The notes under the pieces: model-generated
What the model was told of the DNA's origin: nothing
Seen by the model: only the letters and a program-made list of their open reading frames with translations
Database searches by the model: none
Shown: piece by piece, positions 1-7,234 of the stretch
Position numbering within the stretch: position 1 is the stretch's first letter
Layout: every line of letters begins with the position of its first letter
From: an uncultured Spirochaetaceae bacterium
Lineage (GTDB): Bacteria; Spirochaetota; Spirochaetia; Sphaerochaetales; Sphaerochaetaceae
NCBI GenBank assembly: GCA_944392985.1
Contig: CALXYL010000010.1
Location: forward strand, 1-64,000
DNA: 64,000 nucleotides
Reading direction: 5' to 3'
Program-made: the position numbers and the translations under genes

Positions 1-52
1 GTTGTGTAAAAGGTAACTGATGATGGATGCTGGCTTGCTTTAAAATCTTCTA

Positions 53-700
53 GTGTTCAACTTTGAAATACGGGATTCCAATCACCTTAGTGGCAAGAAT
101 TCAAAGATAACCATTAATGGACATACTGTAGAATATATTGATTCAACTCACACTTACATTGTTGATGGACACAAAATTCCTTGTGTTTCTGATATTCTTT
201 CGTATTATTCAAGAATTCATTATCTTGATGATTATTCCCAAGTTTCTCAATATACACTCCAAAGAGCAGCTCAAAAGGGCACAAATTTGCATAATGCAAT
301 AGAAGCATATGAAAGAGGTGAATCGTATATAAATTGCCCTGAAATTGACAACTATAAGATAATGAAGTCAAAGGCTGGATTTGAAGTCATAAAAATGGAA
401 CAGATCGTATTGTATTGTGATCAAAGGAATGAACCGCTTTATGCAGGTAGACTAGATATGGTTATTTCTCAACAAGGCCAGCTTGGAATACTTGATTTGA
501 AGAGAACATACAAAGTCTATCATGAAAAATTCCAACTTCAATTAAATCTTTACAGACTTGCCTATGAACAGTCTTATCCCCAGAAAATATCTAAACTTTT
601 CTGTATGAGATTAAGAGAAAACAAAGCGAATTTTTACGAGTTCATGATAGACGAAGGAACAGCAAAGGATAGCATCTATTCATATTTGGGCCTAATATAA
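53..700 (+). CDS. PD-(D/E)XK nuclease superfamily protein, phage/RecB-like
   Basis: A 215-residue protein starting at a GTG; an in-frame TAA lies 10 bases upstream, so little or nothing is missing. The N-terminus (ITINGHTVEYI..HTYIVDGHKIPCVSDIL) is the opening strand pair common in phage and RecB-like PD-(D/E)XK proteins. The core motif is at about residues 130-150: GRLDMV, then ILDLKRT, giving the D...(D/E)xK metal site. A QLNLYRLAYE helix follows, as in these nucleases. Family membership is inferred from the motifs; the substrate is unknown. It lies at the left of AT-rich accessory DNA with its own codon bias. A trimmed 5' end or later internal start cannot be excluded. Confidence 0.7.
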   Translation: MFNFEIRDSNHLSGKNSKITINGHTVEYIDSTHTYIVDGHKIPCVSDILSYYSRIHYLDDYSQVSQYTLQRAAQKGTNLHNAIEAYERGESYINCPEIDNYKIMKSKAGFEVIKMEQIVLYCDQRNEPLYAGRLDMVISQQGQLGILDLKRTYKVYHEKFQLQLNLYRLAYEQSYPQKISKLFCMRLRENKANFYEFMIDEGTAKDSIYSYLGLI

Positions 701-737
701 ATGTCTCGCAAACCAAATAAGACAGCTTCCCGCATTT

Positions 738-1514
738 TTATTTCTTGTCAAAAGGTATCCTGAGAAGCCTCATGAAATCCTTCTGAGTCTGCAGTTCTGT
801 CTTTGCAATGAAATCAATGAAGCTATCCAGCTTCCCTTCTCCAAGATGGTAGCTCTGCAAGGCAGAAATATAGTCATGCCTGAAAATCGGTGGAATCGAG
901 ACTGGCAGATATCCATGCTGAAGAAGGATTGTGTTCATCACAAGCCTGGATACCCTTCCATTCCCATCCCTGAATGGATGTATCGATACCAGCCTTGTAT
1001 GTGCTTCACTGGCAAAGACAACAGGGTCGTATTTGCTTTCATTTTCAGAGAGCCATTCTGCAAATCCATCAAACAATGCAGGAACTTCCTGATATGATGG
1101 CAGGATTTCATCAAGACCTGAAATAATCACATCAACATCTCTGAGCTTGCCTGGCTGCAACTCTGGCTGCCCGAATGTCACAAGCTCATGGAAATGAAGG
1201 ATATCATCTTCTGTAATTGCTTTTGATTCGAGGAGGGTGAACATGAAATCATAAGCCTTTCCACCGCCGATGGCTTCAAACATCTCTCCAAGGGTATGCT
1301 TCCCTACGGTTACACCATCACGGAGAATGATTGCGGTCTCATCTTCTGTAAGAGTATTGCCTTCAATCGCATTAGAACTCCAGACATTGGGAACTCTATA
1401 GAAATCCTTGATCTGACTGAGAGTGAAAGGATCGGAGAATGGTCTTTTTCCAGAGATGGCTTCCCTTCTTGCCTTACATTCATTGATTATCTCTTTTGAA
1501 TACATTTTCCTCAC
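738..1514 (-). CDS. Fic family protein AMPylator
   Basis: A 258-residue Fic-domain protein, predicted to transfer AMP from ATP to hydroxyl side chains of target proteins. The catalytic loop HPFRDGNGRVSR (about residues 180-191) matches HxFx(D/E)GNGRxxR completely, so it should be active. SNAIEGN near residue 48 matches the (S/T)xxxE(G/N) inhibitory helix in the N-terminal part, so this is a class II, self-inhibited Fic protein. A TATAAT-like box (complement of 1553-1558) and a GTGAGG ribosome site precede the start. The target is unknown. It belongs to the accessory block and has no antitoxin-like neighbour, which argues against a type I FicT/FicA pair. Confidence 0.9.
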   Translation of the reverse strand: MRKMYSKEIINECKARREAISGKRPFSDPFTLSQIKDFYRVPNVWSSNAIEGNTLTEDETAIILRDGVTVGKHTLGEMFEAIGGGKAYDFMFTLLESKAITEDDILHFHELVTFGQPELQPGKLRDVDVIISGLDEILPSYQEVPALFDGFAEWLSENESKYDPVVFASEAHTRLVSIHPFRDGNGRVSRLVMNTILLQHGYLPVSIPPIFRHDYISALQSYHLGEGKLDSFIDFIAKTELQTQKDFMRLLRIPFDKK

Positions 1515-1981
1515 TCCACTCTTTCATATTCATCCCGAAAGGCTTTTGTAACATTATAATGCAATGCGGGGTATTCTCCCATACCTCAAGACTAACAGCT
1601 TTTCGGAATCACTCCATGTTCTGTGAGAAAACATGGCTGCTTCGACAATGCATCATCGCGGGCACTTCTGATGCCCAGAGATAACATTCCTTGCATAGTC
1701 TGTAGACTGCTGCGTAAAATTATAATCAGGAGATTGACATCAAACCTGGGATGGAAGAATCTCGGAATTGTCTATGTAGGTGGAAACATGGATGCTGGTG
1801 CAATCCTTGAAAAGCCCGAGCAGATAAAAGAAGCGGAAAATCTGGGTTTGAGATGCTAAAGAGCCGACTATATTCATGATGAACATAGTTCCTTGACTGT
1901 ATTTCGGATTGGGCTGTATTATGATTATAGAAAGAGTCGCCAGCAAGACGGCGGCCTCAAGAAATTTGGATTATCTCCGCT
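1515..1981. other. Non-coding or decayed stretch
   Basis: About 470 bases without a convincing gene. A plus-strand frame ending near 1859 has a protein-like tail (ILEKPEQIKEAENLGLRC) but no ribosome site and no recognisable family, so it may be a decayed fragment. The Fic promoter lies at the left end. I see no RNA gene here. Confidence 0.4.
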
Positions 1982-2089
1982 TTACCTTTTGGCTTTTGGA
2001 CGGCGGAGATCTTTTATATCCTTAAACAGGCCGAGAACCTCTTTCAAGATCCGCAGGAGCACCAGAGCAAGCTCTAATACTACTTTCAT
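1982..2089 (-). CDS. Small hydrophobic 35-residue peptide
   Basis: A 35-codon frame with a near-perfect Shine-Dalgarno site, AAAGGAGGTGA, ending 9 bases before the ATG. The peptide starts MKVVLELALVLLRILKEVLG, an uncharged-rich amphipathic helix, and ends in a basic tail with RRPKAKR. An inverted repeat, ATCTCCGC/GCGGAGAT, overlaps the 3' end of the frame and may form an mRNA hairpin. It resembles small membrane-active peptides such as type I toxins or regulatory peptides, but there is no homology evidence. It sits in the accessory block between the Fic gene and transposon remnants. Translation is likely on the ribosome site; the function is unknown. Confidence 0.5.
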   Translation of the reverse strand: MKVVLELALVLLRILKEVLGLFKDIKDLRRPKAKR

Positions 2090-2212
2090 TCTGGTCTTTC
2101 ACCTCCTTTCCCATGGTGGATTAGGAAGATTGCTCTCCCTCCACAGGATCAGAGGCCACCGTCTGTCATCTGCTGACGACTCTGAAATCTTATCAAACCA
2201 ATCAGACCGGCT

Positions 2213-2470
2213 TCAAGATGATTTCGGGAAGACAAGGATATTGCTCGAAACCTTACCTATCTGCAGAAGCCTTTCCCTTATCTCATGAGTATAGTTGTCA
2301 CTCATCCTCTCGCTCTGATGCCCTACAATGAAGAAGAGATTGCTGTCATCAATCTGGACACAGAGCATCAAGTTGAAGAAGTGTCTCAGAGAATGGAAGT
2401 CAATGTTCCTTTCCTTACGTTTCCCTTCTGTAATGCCTATGGGCACTAATGCCGCATAATAGTACTTGTT
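2213..2470 (-). pseudogene. Tyrosine recombinase (integrase) C-terminal remnant
   Basis: The frame encodes the C-terminal catalytic part only. FHSLRHFFN supplies the HxxR box, VGHQSERMSDNYTH gives the GH motif, and the Tyr nucleophile region follows. The N-terminal arm-binding and core domains and the first catalytic Arg are absent. The sequence runs into an IS256-type remnant in the same frame. A phage-type integrase inactivated by truncation is the simplest reading. It supports the view that the region left of tRNA-Val was acquired by integration. Confidence 0.7.
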
Positions 2471-2569
2471 TGTTTGTAATAGCCTGAGAACACCAAGAAA
2501 GATCGTCAGGATTTCCAGAGAAAGATAATGAATGGAAAAGCAGATGGTTGAGCTTGGCACACTTGATAG

Positions 2570-2773
2570 GAGGTGCGTATCCATCTTGGCTTAAAGTGCC
2601 TTGTTCAGAAGCCTTGATGTGAGCATCTTCGCTAGCCCGTCTGCTCCGAACAGCTCTTCCTGAGTCATCCCATGCAGATCCAGCTGGTCGAGAATCTGAT
2701 CGATTACATCCTTTTCCCTTGTGCTTTTCTTGGTCATCTGCTGTCTTTCCTTTTTTACAGTAGCATTTTCCAA
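2570..2773 (-). pseudogene. IS256-family transposase N-terminal remnant
   Basis: The reading frame encodes KKSTREKDVIDQILDQL, then LFGADGLAKMLTSRLLNKAL, a TAA stop, and AKMDTHL in the same frame. IS256-type transposases normally read ...LLxxALEAEMDEHLGY at this point, so the stop replaces an expected Glu codon. Everything beyond DTHL, including the DDE catalytic domain, is missing. This is a dead fragment of about 67 codons joined directly to an integrase remnant. The family call rests on the FGxDGLxKxLTxxLL pattern. Confidence 0.65.
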
Positions 2774-2837
2774 TTACACAAACTGTTTTTCAGGCCTTCC
2801 CAACATGCAAAGATAGCGTATCCTTTCATAGTCTCAC

Positions 2838-2872
2838 AGTCTTCCGGATTCCATGCCTGAATCCGAAAGACT
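2838..2872. repeat. Imperfect inverted repeat
   Basis: AGTCTT-CCGGATTC at 2838-2851 pairs with GAATCCG-AAAGACT at 2859-2872 around a 7-base loop, with one bulge. It lies between the transposase remnant and the AlbA_2 gene. It could be a hairpin terminator remnant or a transposon end; it has no T run. Confidence 0.4.
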
Positions 2873-2880
2873 CCTACCTT

Positions 2881-2929
2881 TTTGATGTAAATACGAACGT
2901 ACTGCGTTCACATTTGATAATACATCAAA
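2881..2929 (-). terminator. Terminator-like stem at the end of the AlbA_2 gene
   Basis: TTTGATGTA (2881-2889) and TACATCAAA (2921-2929) form a 9-bp outer stem with an inner GAACG/CGTTC helix. The stop codon of the minus-strand gene is inside the outer stem. Read on the minus strand, a short A/T stretch follows, so it is a plausible, if unusual, terminator. Confidence 0.45.
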
Positions 2930-4310
2930 GAACTTTCCAGTATCCGACTCTGGTATTTCCTTCTCGTTTGAGTAATCCAGCTTCCCCCAATTCCTTTACA
3001 TATTTTCCTGCAGTACTTCTGACAACACCTACTGCATCGCTTATTTCCTGATAAGAAGCTGTATGGTTATTTCGAAGAAAAGAAAGAATGTCAGCTTTTA
3101 CAGCTTCTTTTGAAACTGATTTACGGATTGTTTTATCAGTCTGCGGACTAATCACAGTCTTTTCATCAGTCCGCGGACTAATCGCGGACTGTTCATGAGT
3201 CGCTTCTGAACCATTCGGAATGGCCTCATCCACTGACATTGCAAACCTGAAAACAACCTTGATGGTATCCTCATAGATTTCAAAGATACCTTTGTCATAA
3301 TACTGAAGGATTCTATTCATCCCCGATCCAAGCTGTTCAACCATATCAACATCATGAAAGATCCTCATTATCTCCCTGTTGCGAGGTCTGCTGACTCCTT
3401 TGAAGAGCATATCCTCAGAAAGACCGTCCGGAAGTCCACCATGAGATGTCAGCTCAAGCCTATCTGAAAAGAGCTCAACAACAGGAGTGTAGCCATGAAT
3501 ATACTGATTGTGAACGAGCATATTGATGACCGCTTCCCTTACAGGAACTGGTTCAAACATATGTCTTTCAAGACGATACTTTGAAGTGATCTTCGTCCAT
3601 GTTCTGTTCTCTACGTGCAGACGGTCAATTATTCTATCAGCAGTCTGCAACAGGCATCCAAATCCATATTCGGAACTTTCGATGAGATCGCATTTATCTG
3701 TTCCTGCATATTTGGCAACCTTGAAAGTCAGATGATTGTTATCTGAAAAAAGGTAAGCAACGAAGTTGTACTTTCCATCAGGAGTAAGGAAATCAAGATT
3801 CTTCGCAAACTGATCGGTAAGTATCAGTCCATGATTTCTGTAATAGATCTCCAGCACCTGGAATGTAAGATCCTGGTCAGGGGATTCTATTTTCGCTATC
3901 GTTCTTGGAACACGCTTCGAATATAGCTCTCTGATCATACCCTCAGTCATTTGCCGGCAAGAAGCACCAACTCGGTAATAGCAGCCTTTCGGTGTCATAC
4001 CGTACTTTGTGAGATAATATGGCCGCTCAGATCCAGCAGAAACGACAACTTTGACAATATGCTTGTTCTTACGTCTTTCGACATGGATATCAAAGAGCCC
4101 GAGGCAAGATGGCTGGATATTTGAATCGAGCCGCTGAGCATTTTTTGTCTGTACAGCATCGACATCTTCAACACCATATACTGTACCATCATTATTCACT
4201 CCGAAGAGCAGCGCTCCACCATACGTATTAAGAAAAGAGACAACTTCCCTCTCAAGACCATCTACATCTTTTGTCAGTTCACGCTTGTATTCGATTACTC
4301 TATCTTCCAT
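2925..4310 (-). CDS. AlbA_2 (Schlafen-type) domain transcriptional regulator
   Basis: A 461-residue three-part protein. Residues 1-120 are an AlbA_2/AAA_4 putative DNA-binding domain (EYKRELTKD..., VSFLNTYGGALLFGVNNDGTVYGV). The middle carries a degenerate HATPase-like region (PVPVREAVINMLVHNQY, then LPDGLSEDMLFKGVSRPRNREIMRIFHDVDMVEQLGSGMNRI). The C-terminal 60 residues form a winged helix (YQEISDAVGVVRSTAGKYVKELGEAGLL). A linker with repeated ISPRTDE/ISPQTDK units joins the last two. Such proteins are common orphan regulators in accessory DNA and their ligands are unknown. It follows the nuclease gene upstream by 14 bases, so the two probably share a transcript. Confidence 0.8.
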   Translation of the reverse strand: MEDRVIEYKRELTKDVDGLEREVVSFLNTYGGALLFGVNNDGTVYGVEDVDAVQTKNAQRLDSNIQPSCLGLFDIHVERRKNKHIVKVVVSAGSERPYYLTKYGMTPKGCYYRVGASCRQMTEGMIRELYSKRVPRTIAKIESPDQDLTFQVLEIYYRNHGLILTDQFAKNLDFLTPDGKYNFVAYLFSDNNHLTFKVAKYAGTDKCDLIESSEYGFGCLLQTADRIIDRLHVENRTWTKITSKYRLERHMFEPVPVREAVINMLVHNQYIHGYTPVVELFSDRLELTSHGGLPDGLSEDMLFKGVSRPRNREIMRIFHDVDMVEQLGSGMNRILQYYDKGIFEIYEDTIKVVFRFAMSVDEAIPNGSEATHEQSAISPRTDEKTVISPQTDKTIRKSVSKEAVKADILSFLRNNHTASYQEISDAVGVVRSTAGKYVKELGEAGLLKREGNTRVGYWKVL

Positions 4311-4324
4311 TCATAATCCTCAAA

Positions 4325-5251
4325 TCAGCTTCGTCCTGTTTTCTTCTCATATGTTTTTCGAATCAAAGGGATAAGCATTTCAATTTCTGCCTCTGTTGAA
4401 ATATCAAACTGATAATCACCATTACCATGGTGTCCTATATTCGAAACATCAATTACAGGCAGCTCCGAAGGAATTTCCCCTAGCTCATTCCATCTAAGGT
4501 TGAGCCATATCTTCAGCTTTTTCTTAGTGAATGCACAATCAAAAACATTCGTATGCTTTGCTTTGAATGCGATATAGACTTTCTTATAATCGATAGAAAA
4601 TGAGGCAATATCTGACACGCTATCAACAAGCTGGGAATACAACTCCAGTACATCATTGCAAGGATTTGTCTTCTTGCAATAATCATCGAAAGTCCAGACT
4701 TTAATTTCTTTGTTCACGGACTCAATTACCTTATCTTGTATTGATGGTTCGAACTCAGTTTCCGTTTTATTTTCTATCTCGGTGATTTCTATCAGACCAC
4801 CGTCATACTGCTGAATTCCAAAAAGCTTGAAAGGCATATTTGCAAAGCCTGTAGCAGCAAGCTGGAACTTGCTGAAATATGGTGATACGAAATAAATCCT
4901 TGTCATATCCCAGCTAAAATCCGGGACTTGCTTTTTATCATTCTTTACTTTGTTGTAAAGGAGTACCGATTCCGCTTTACGGTCGAGAACAGTGTGAAGA
5001 TACGCATATCCCTGATCCACAAGACTTGCATTTCTCACCTTTTTGTATTCGATAATGACAAATGCTGCATTCTCCTCATCATAGGCAACTGTATCAAACC
5101 TCATATCCTTCAAAGGGAATTCTGTCTCAAGAAACTGCAATCCAAAGGCTAATTCAAGATTATTCTCTAGCAGTTTCTGGATATCTTTTTCCAGCTTGAA
5201 ATCGATGTGGTTGATTTCCCTCAATGTATTCTGAACCTTCTGAAACAGCAT
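4325..5251 (-). CDS. PD-(D/E)XK nuclease-like protein with DUF5655-like C-terminus
   Basis: A 308-residue protein. The N-terminal half (about 20-120) resembles DUF91/NucS-like nuclease folds: LELAFGLQFLETEFPLKDMRFDTVAYDEE followed by FVIIEYKK gives the D...ExK active site. The C-terminal 120 residues (VYIAFKAKHTNVFDC..LKIWLNLRW..DVSNIGHHGNGDYQF) match the DUF5655 pattern often fused to such nucleases. It is predicted to bind or cut DNA, perhaps in defence or repair, but this is inference. It sits directly upstream of the AlbA_2 regulator in a probable two-gene operon. Confidence 0.75.
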   Translation of the reverse strand: MLFQKVQNTLREINHIDFKLEKDIQKLLENNLELAFGLQFLETEFPLKDMRFDTVAYDEENAAFVIIEYKKVRNASLVDQGYAYLHTVLDRKAESVLLYNKVKNDKKQVPDFSWDMTRIYFVSPYFSKFQLAATGFANMPFKLFGIQQYDGGLIEITEIENKTETEFEPSIQDKVIESVNKEIKVWTFDDYCKKTNPCNDVLELYSQLVDSVSDIASFSIDYKKVYIAFKAKHTNVFDCAFTKKKLKIWLNLRWNELGEIPSELPVIDVSNIGHHGNGDYQFDISTEAEIEMLIPLIRKTYEKKTGRS

Positions 5252-5314
5252 CTTCTGATGATTCTCCTAATATGATTGATGCTATCCGACGGATCAAAGC
5301 ATTTGCAAGCATAA

Positions 5315-5353
5315 ACAAAAAAGCACCTCATTGCTTATCCAGCAACAAGATGC
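5315..5353 (-). terminator. Terminator of tRNA-Val
   Basis: On the minus strand GCATCT and AGGTGC pair outside an inner TTGCT/AGCAA helix, with a symmetric TG/TG internal loop. A run of T residues follows. It starts 5 bases beyond the tRNA 3' end. Confidence 0.75.
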
Positions 5354-5358
5354 CTTAG

Positions 5359-5430
5359 TGGGCGATGGCAGGATCGAACTGCCGACTTCCACGATGTCAA
5401 CGTGACACTCTCCCGCTGAGTTAACCGCCC
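5359..5430 (-). tRNA. tRNA-Val (GAC)
   Basis: The sequence folds as a 72-base cloverleaf. The acceptor stem is GGGCGGT/ATCGCCC and the anticodon stem is TCACG/CGTGG with loop TTGACAT, giving anticodon GAC. The T arm is GGCAG-TTCGATC-CTGCC. The 3' CCA is not encoded. Its 3' end faces the AT-rich accessory block to the left, the geometry expected for integration at a tRNA, although its terminator is intact. Confidence 0.95.
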
Positions 5431-5440
5431 GAACAAAAGC

Positions 5441-5469
5441 ACATTAGCATCGTTGATTGACTGTGTCAA
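5441..5469 (-). promoter_or_regulatory. tRNA-Val promoter
   Basis: On the minus strand TTGACA, a 17-base spacer, then TAATGT preceded by an extended TGC. The -10 lies about 10 bases upstream of the mature tRNA 5' end. Confidence 0.8.
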
Positions 5470-5679
5470 CAGCTACGGATCAAATATACCTGCTTTGCCG
5501 GAAAAGTGGACAGTCAGCCTAGGAAGGTGGGGTGTACTGCAGATGCAGACCTCCAAAGCCTCCAGCCATTCTCCCTGGCAAGCAAGGTACCTGCAATGAG
5601 ACTAGCACCTGTATATGGACGAAGGAAGCCGGATGCGGCAAATCCCGCATCCCGTGCGATGAATCAATAATGCCCCCTG
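5470..5679. other. Gap with a possible gene fragment
   Basis: No complete gene. On the minus strand a 49-codon frame at 5514-5663 reads ...GFAASGFLRPYTGASLIAGT..., bounded by stops and without a start codon. It looks like the tail of a lost protein, perhaps a flavoprotein C-terminus; this is tentative. Confidence 0.35.
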
Positions 5680-6228
5680 TCAGAGCGCTTCCTGCACTTC
5701 CCTGTCCGCATTCACCACGTCCCATACCTTGGCAAGGAATGATGCGACATCATCATCGGAGATGCCCTTTGCCTTGAGCATAGGGGGCCTCATGAGGGAA
5801 ACAAGCCCTCCCATGGAGAACTCCATCATCACGACATTCACCTTGCTGGAAAGATCAAGACCGGCAAATGACGTACAGATATCCTCCAGCTTGGTCTCAA
5901 ACATACGGAAGAAGCGATCCTCAAGTCCTGCCTTACGCATCTTGCACATAAGACCGGAACAGGACAGATCCGAATAGATACGCTGCCAGAATTCCAGGCT
6001 GCTCCTGATACGGCCGATCCTTATATCATCAGAGATGGACGAAAGAACGCGATCCGAATAACTGAGGAGAATATCCTCCTTTGATGTGAAATTCCTGTAG
6101 TATGAGATCCTGGACACCCCTGCCCTTTCCGCAATCTCTGAAACCGTGATCCGCTCAAGCGGCTTATCGGAAAGGATGCTCAGCAGTGCCAGGGCAATCC
6201 GATCTCCAACGGCCGACCCTTCTGACAT
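5680..6228 (-). CDS. TetR/AcrR family transcriptional regulator
   Basis: A 182-residue repressor-type regulator. The start at 6228 is chosen because GAGGAGGT precedes it and the frame upstream has no domain. The N-terminal helix-turn-helix is clear: LLSILSDKPLERITVSEIAERAGVSRISYYRNFTSKEDILLSY (about 15-57). The C-terminal ligand-binding domain is divergent, as usual. The gene diverges from the SIMPL-domain gene at 6385 across a 156-base gap, which holds the palindrome AGGATATCCT (6341-6350) as a possible operator. The effector is unknown. Confidence 0.85.
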   Translation of the reverse strand: MSEGSAVGDRIALALLSILSDKPLERITVSEIAERAGVSRISYYRNFTSKEDILLSYSDRVLSSISDDIRIGRIRSSLEFWQRIYSDLSCSGLMCKMRKAGLEDRFFRMFETKLEDICTSFAGLDLSSKVNVVMMEFSMGGLVSLMRPPMLKAKGISDDDVASFLAKVWDVVNADREVQEAL

Positions 6229-6384
6229 GCTACCTCCTCGCAAGCAACATGGTATCACGCCGAATATGGTATTAACAACTCTTCGACCCCCTTCAAAAGC
6301 GCATCCAAATCTACATAACATCTTCACAGGCTCTCTTCAAAGGATATCCTGAGGTGAAGTAGAATCAATGGCAAGGAGATCAAC

Positions 6385-7095
6385 ATGAGAAAGGCAATAC
6401 TATCTGCAATGGCAGTCCTTATCCTGGCTATACCGCTATCAGCAGCGGAAGGAGACGGGTATACACCGACGATTTCAGTCTCAGGAAGCGCTGAGGTCTC
6501 GATGAAGCCTGATACCGCTTCATTCTCGATCACAGCATCATTCACAAGGGACACCACATCAGAAGCAAGTGCAGAGGCATCTGCGATGATCGGTGACGCC
6601 ATAGCGGTCCTCACCGGCAGCTTTGGGATCACCGAGGAAGATCTTGAGACATCATTCATATCCGCTTCGCCTGAATACCGATGGGTTGATGACGAGAGGG
6701 TCCTGGTCGGGCAGAAGGCGACACAGACGCTTGAGGTCAGCGTACATGATCTGGATTCAATCGGAGGAATCTATGACCAGCTCATGTCCCTGAGCGGGAT
6801 CACGCTGTCAGATGTGACGCTCGACAAGGAGGACAAGAGCGAGGCATACAGGGAGGCAAGGATGAAAGCCGTACTCGATGCAAGGGCAAAGGCTGATGCA
6901 TTCGCCGAAGCTGCCGGAATCAGCGTCGGAAACGTCCTCTCGATATCAGATGGATCCTCCTACACAGCACCTCTCTATCGATCCGCGAACCTGATGCTGG
7001 CTTCTGCGGACAGCGCTGAGGGTTCATCTGCAGCCTTCTACAGCGGCGATATCTCCGTCTCAGCATCCGTGGACATCATCTACGCGATCGAATGA
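6385..7095 (+). CDS. SIMPL domain (DUF541) secreted protein
   Basis: A 236-residue protein with a signal peptide (MRKAILSAMAVLILAIPLSAAEG, probable cleavage after LSAA) followed by one SIMPL/DUF541 domain. The domain starts ISVSGSAEVSMKPDTASFSI and continues with repeated alpha/beta segments such as ARMKAVLDARAKADAFAEAAG and GNVLSISDGSS. Family members are periplasmic or outer-membrane proteins of poorly known role, linked to oxidative stress in some bacteria. An AAGGAGAT ribosome site is 5 bases upstream. It is probably transcribed alone. Confidence 0.85.
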   Translation: MRKAILSAMAVLILAIPLSAAEGDGYTPTISVSGSAEVSMKPDTASFSITASFTRDTTSEASAEASAMIGDAIAVLTGSFGITEEDLETSFISASPEYRWVDDERVLVGQKATQTLEVSVHDLDSIGGIYDQLMSLSGITLSDVTLDKEDKSEAYREARMKAVLDARAKADAFAEAAGISVGNVLSISDGSSYTAPLYRSANLMLASADSAEGSSAAFYSGDISVSASVDIIYAIE

Positions 7096-7100
7096 TTGAC

Positions 7101-7185
7101 AGCGAGGCTTCCTTATCATCATGCCGAAGGCTTCTCTTCATAGCAAATCATTTCACTGGCAAAAGATGAAATAGTAAGCCTCGCT
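7101..7185. repeat. Branched inverted-repeat element
   Basis: AGCGAGGCTT (7101-7110) and AAGCCTCGCT (7176-7185) are perfect 10-bp inverted repeats. They enclose two smaller hairpins: GCC-GAA-GGC (7123-7131) and ATTTCA/TGAAAT (7150-7172). The result is an 85-base three-way-junction fold just after the SIMPL gene and before the MEMO gene. A T-rich tract follows on the plus strand. It could be a terminator, a small RNA or a miniature transposable element. Confidence 0.55.
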
Positions 7186-7222
7186 GATTTTACTTTCCGC
7201 ATCACGATTCGATCTTCAGTGA

Positions 7223-7234
7223 TAGAATCAGCAT
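7223..7234 (+). promoter_or_regulatory. -10 box for leaderless MEMO-type gene
   Basis: TAGAAT at 7223-7228 ends 6 bases before the ATG at 7235, and no ribosome-binding sequence is present. Transcription would start at or next to the start codon. No good -35 hexamer is seen. Confidence 0.6.

Noticed and set aside
1893-2288. 131-codon plus-strand frame in the accessory gap
   Set aside because: No ribosome site, low-complexity Ser/Arg/Leu content, and it runs antisense to the 35-residue peptide with the ideal Shine-Dalgarno and to the integrase remnant.
3100-3200. Short repeated units (ATCAGTC-GCGGACTAATC type), considered as a CRISPR-like array
   Set aside because: Only two or three degenerate units, in frame within the AlbA_2 gene, encoding ISPRTDE/ISPQTDK linker repeats.
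5532-5777. 81-codon plus-strand frame near tRNA-Val
   Set aside because: Pro/Cys-rich with no start signal; it overlaps the TetR gene end.
6341-6350. AGGATATCCT palindrome as a certain TetR operator
   Set aside because: Only 10 bases and a single copy; noted as a possibility under the TetR gene but not supported as a separate site.
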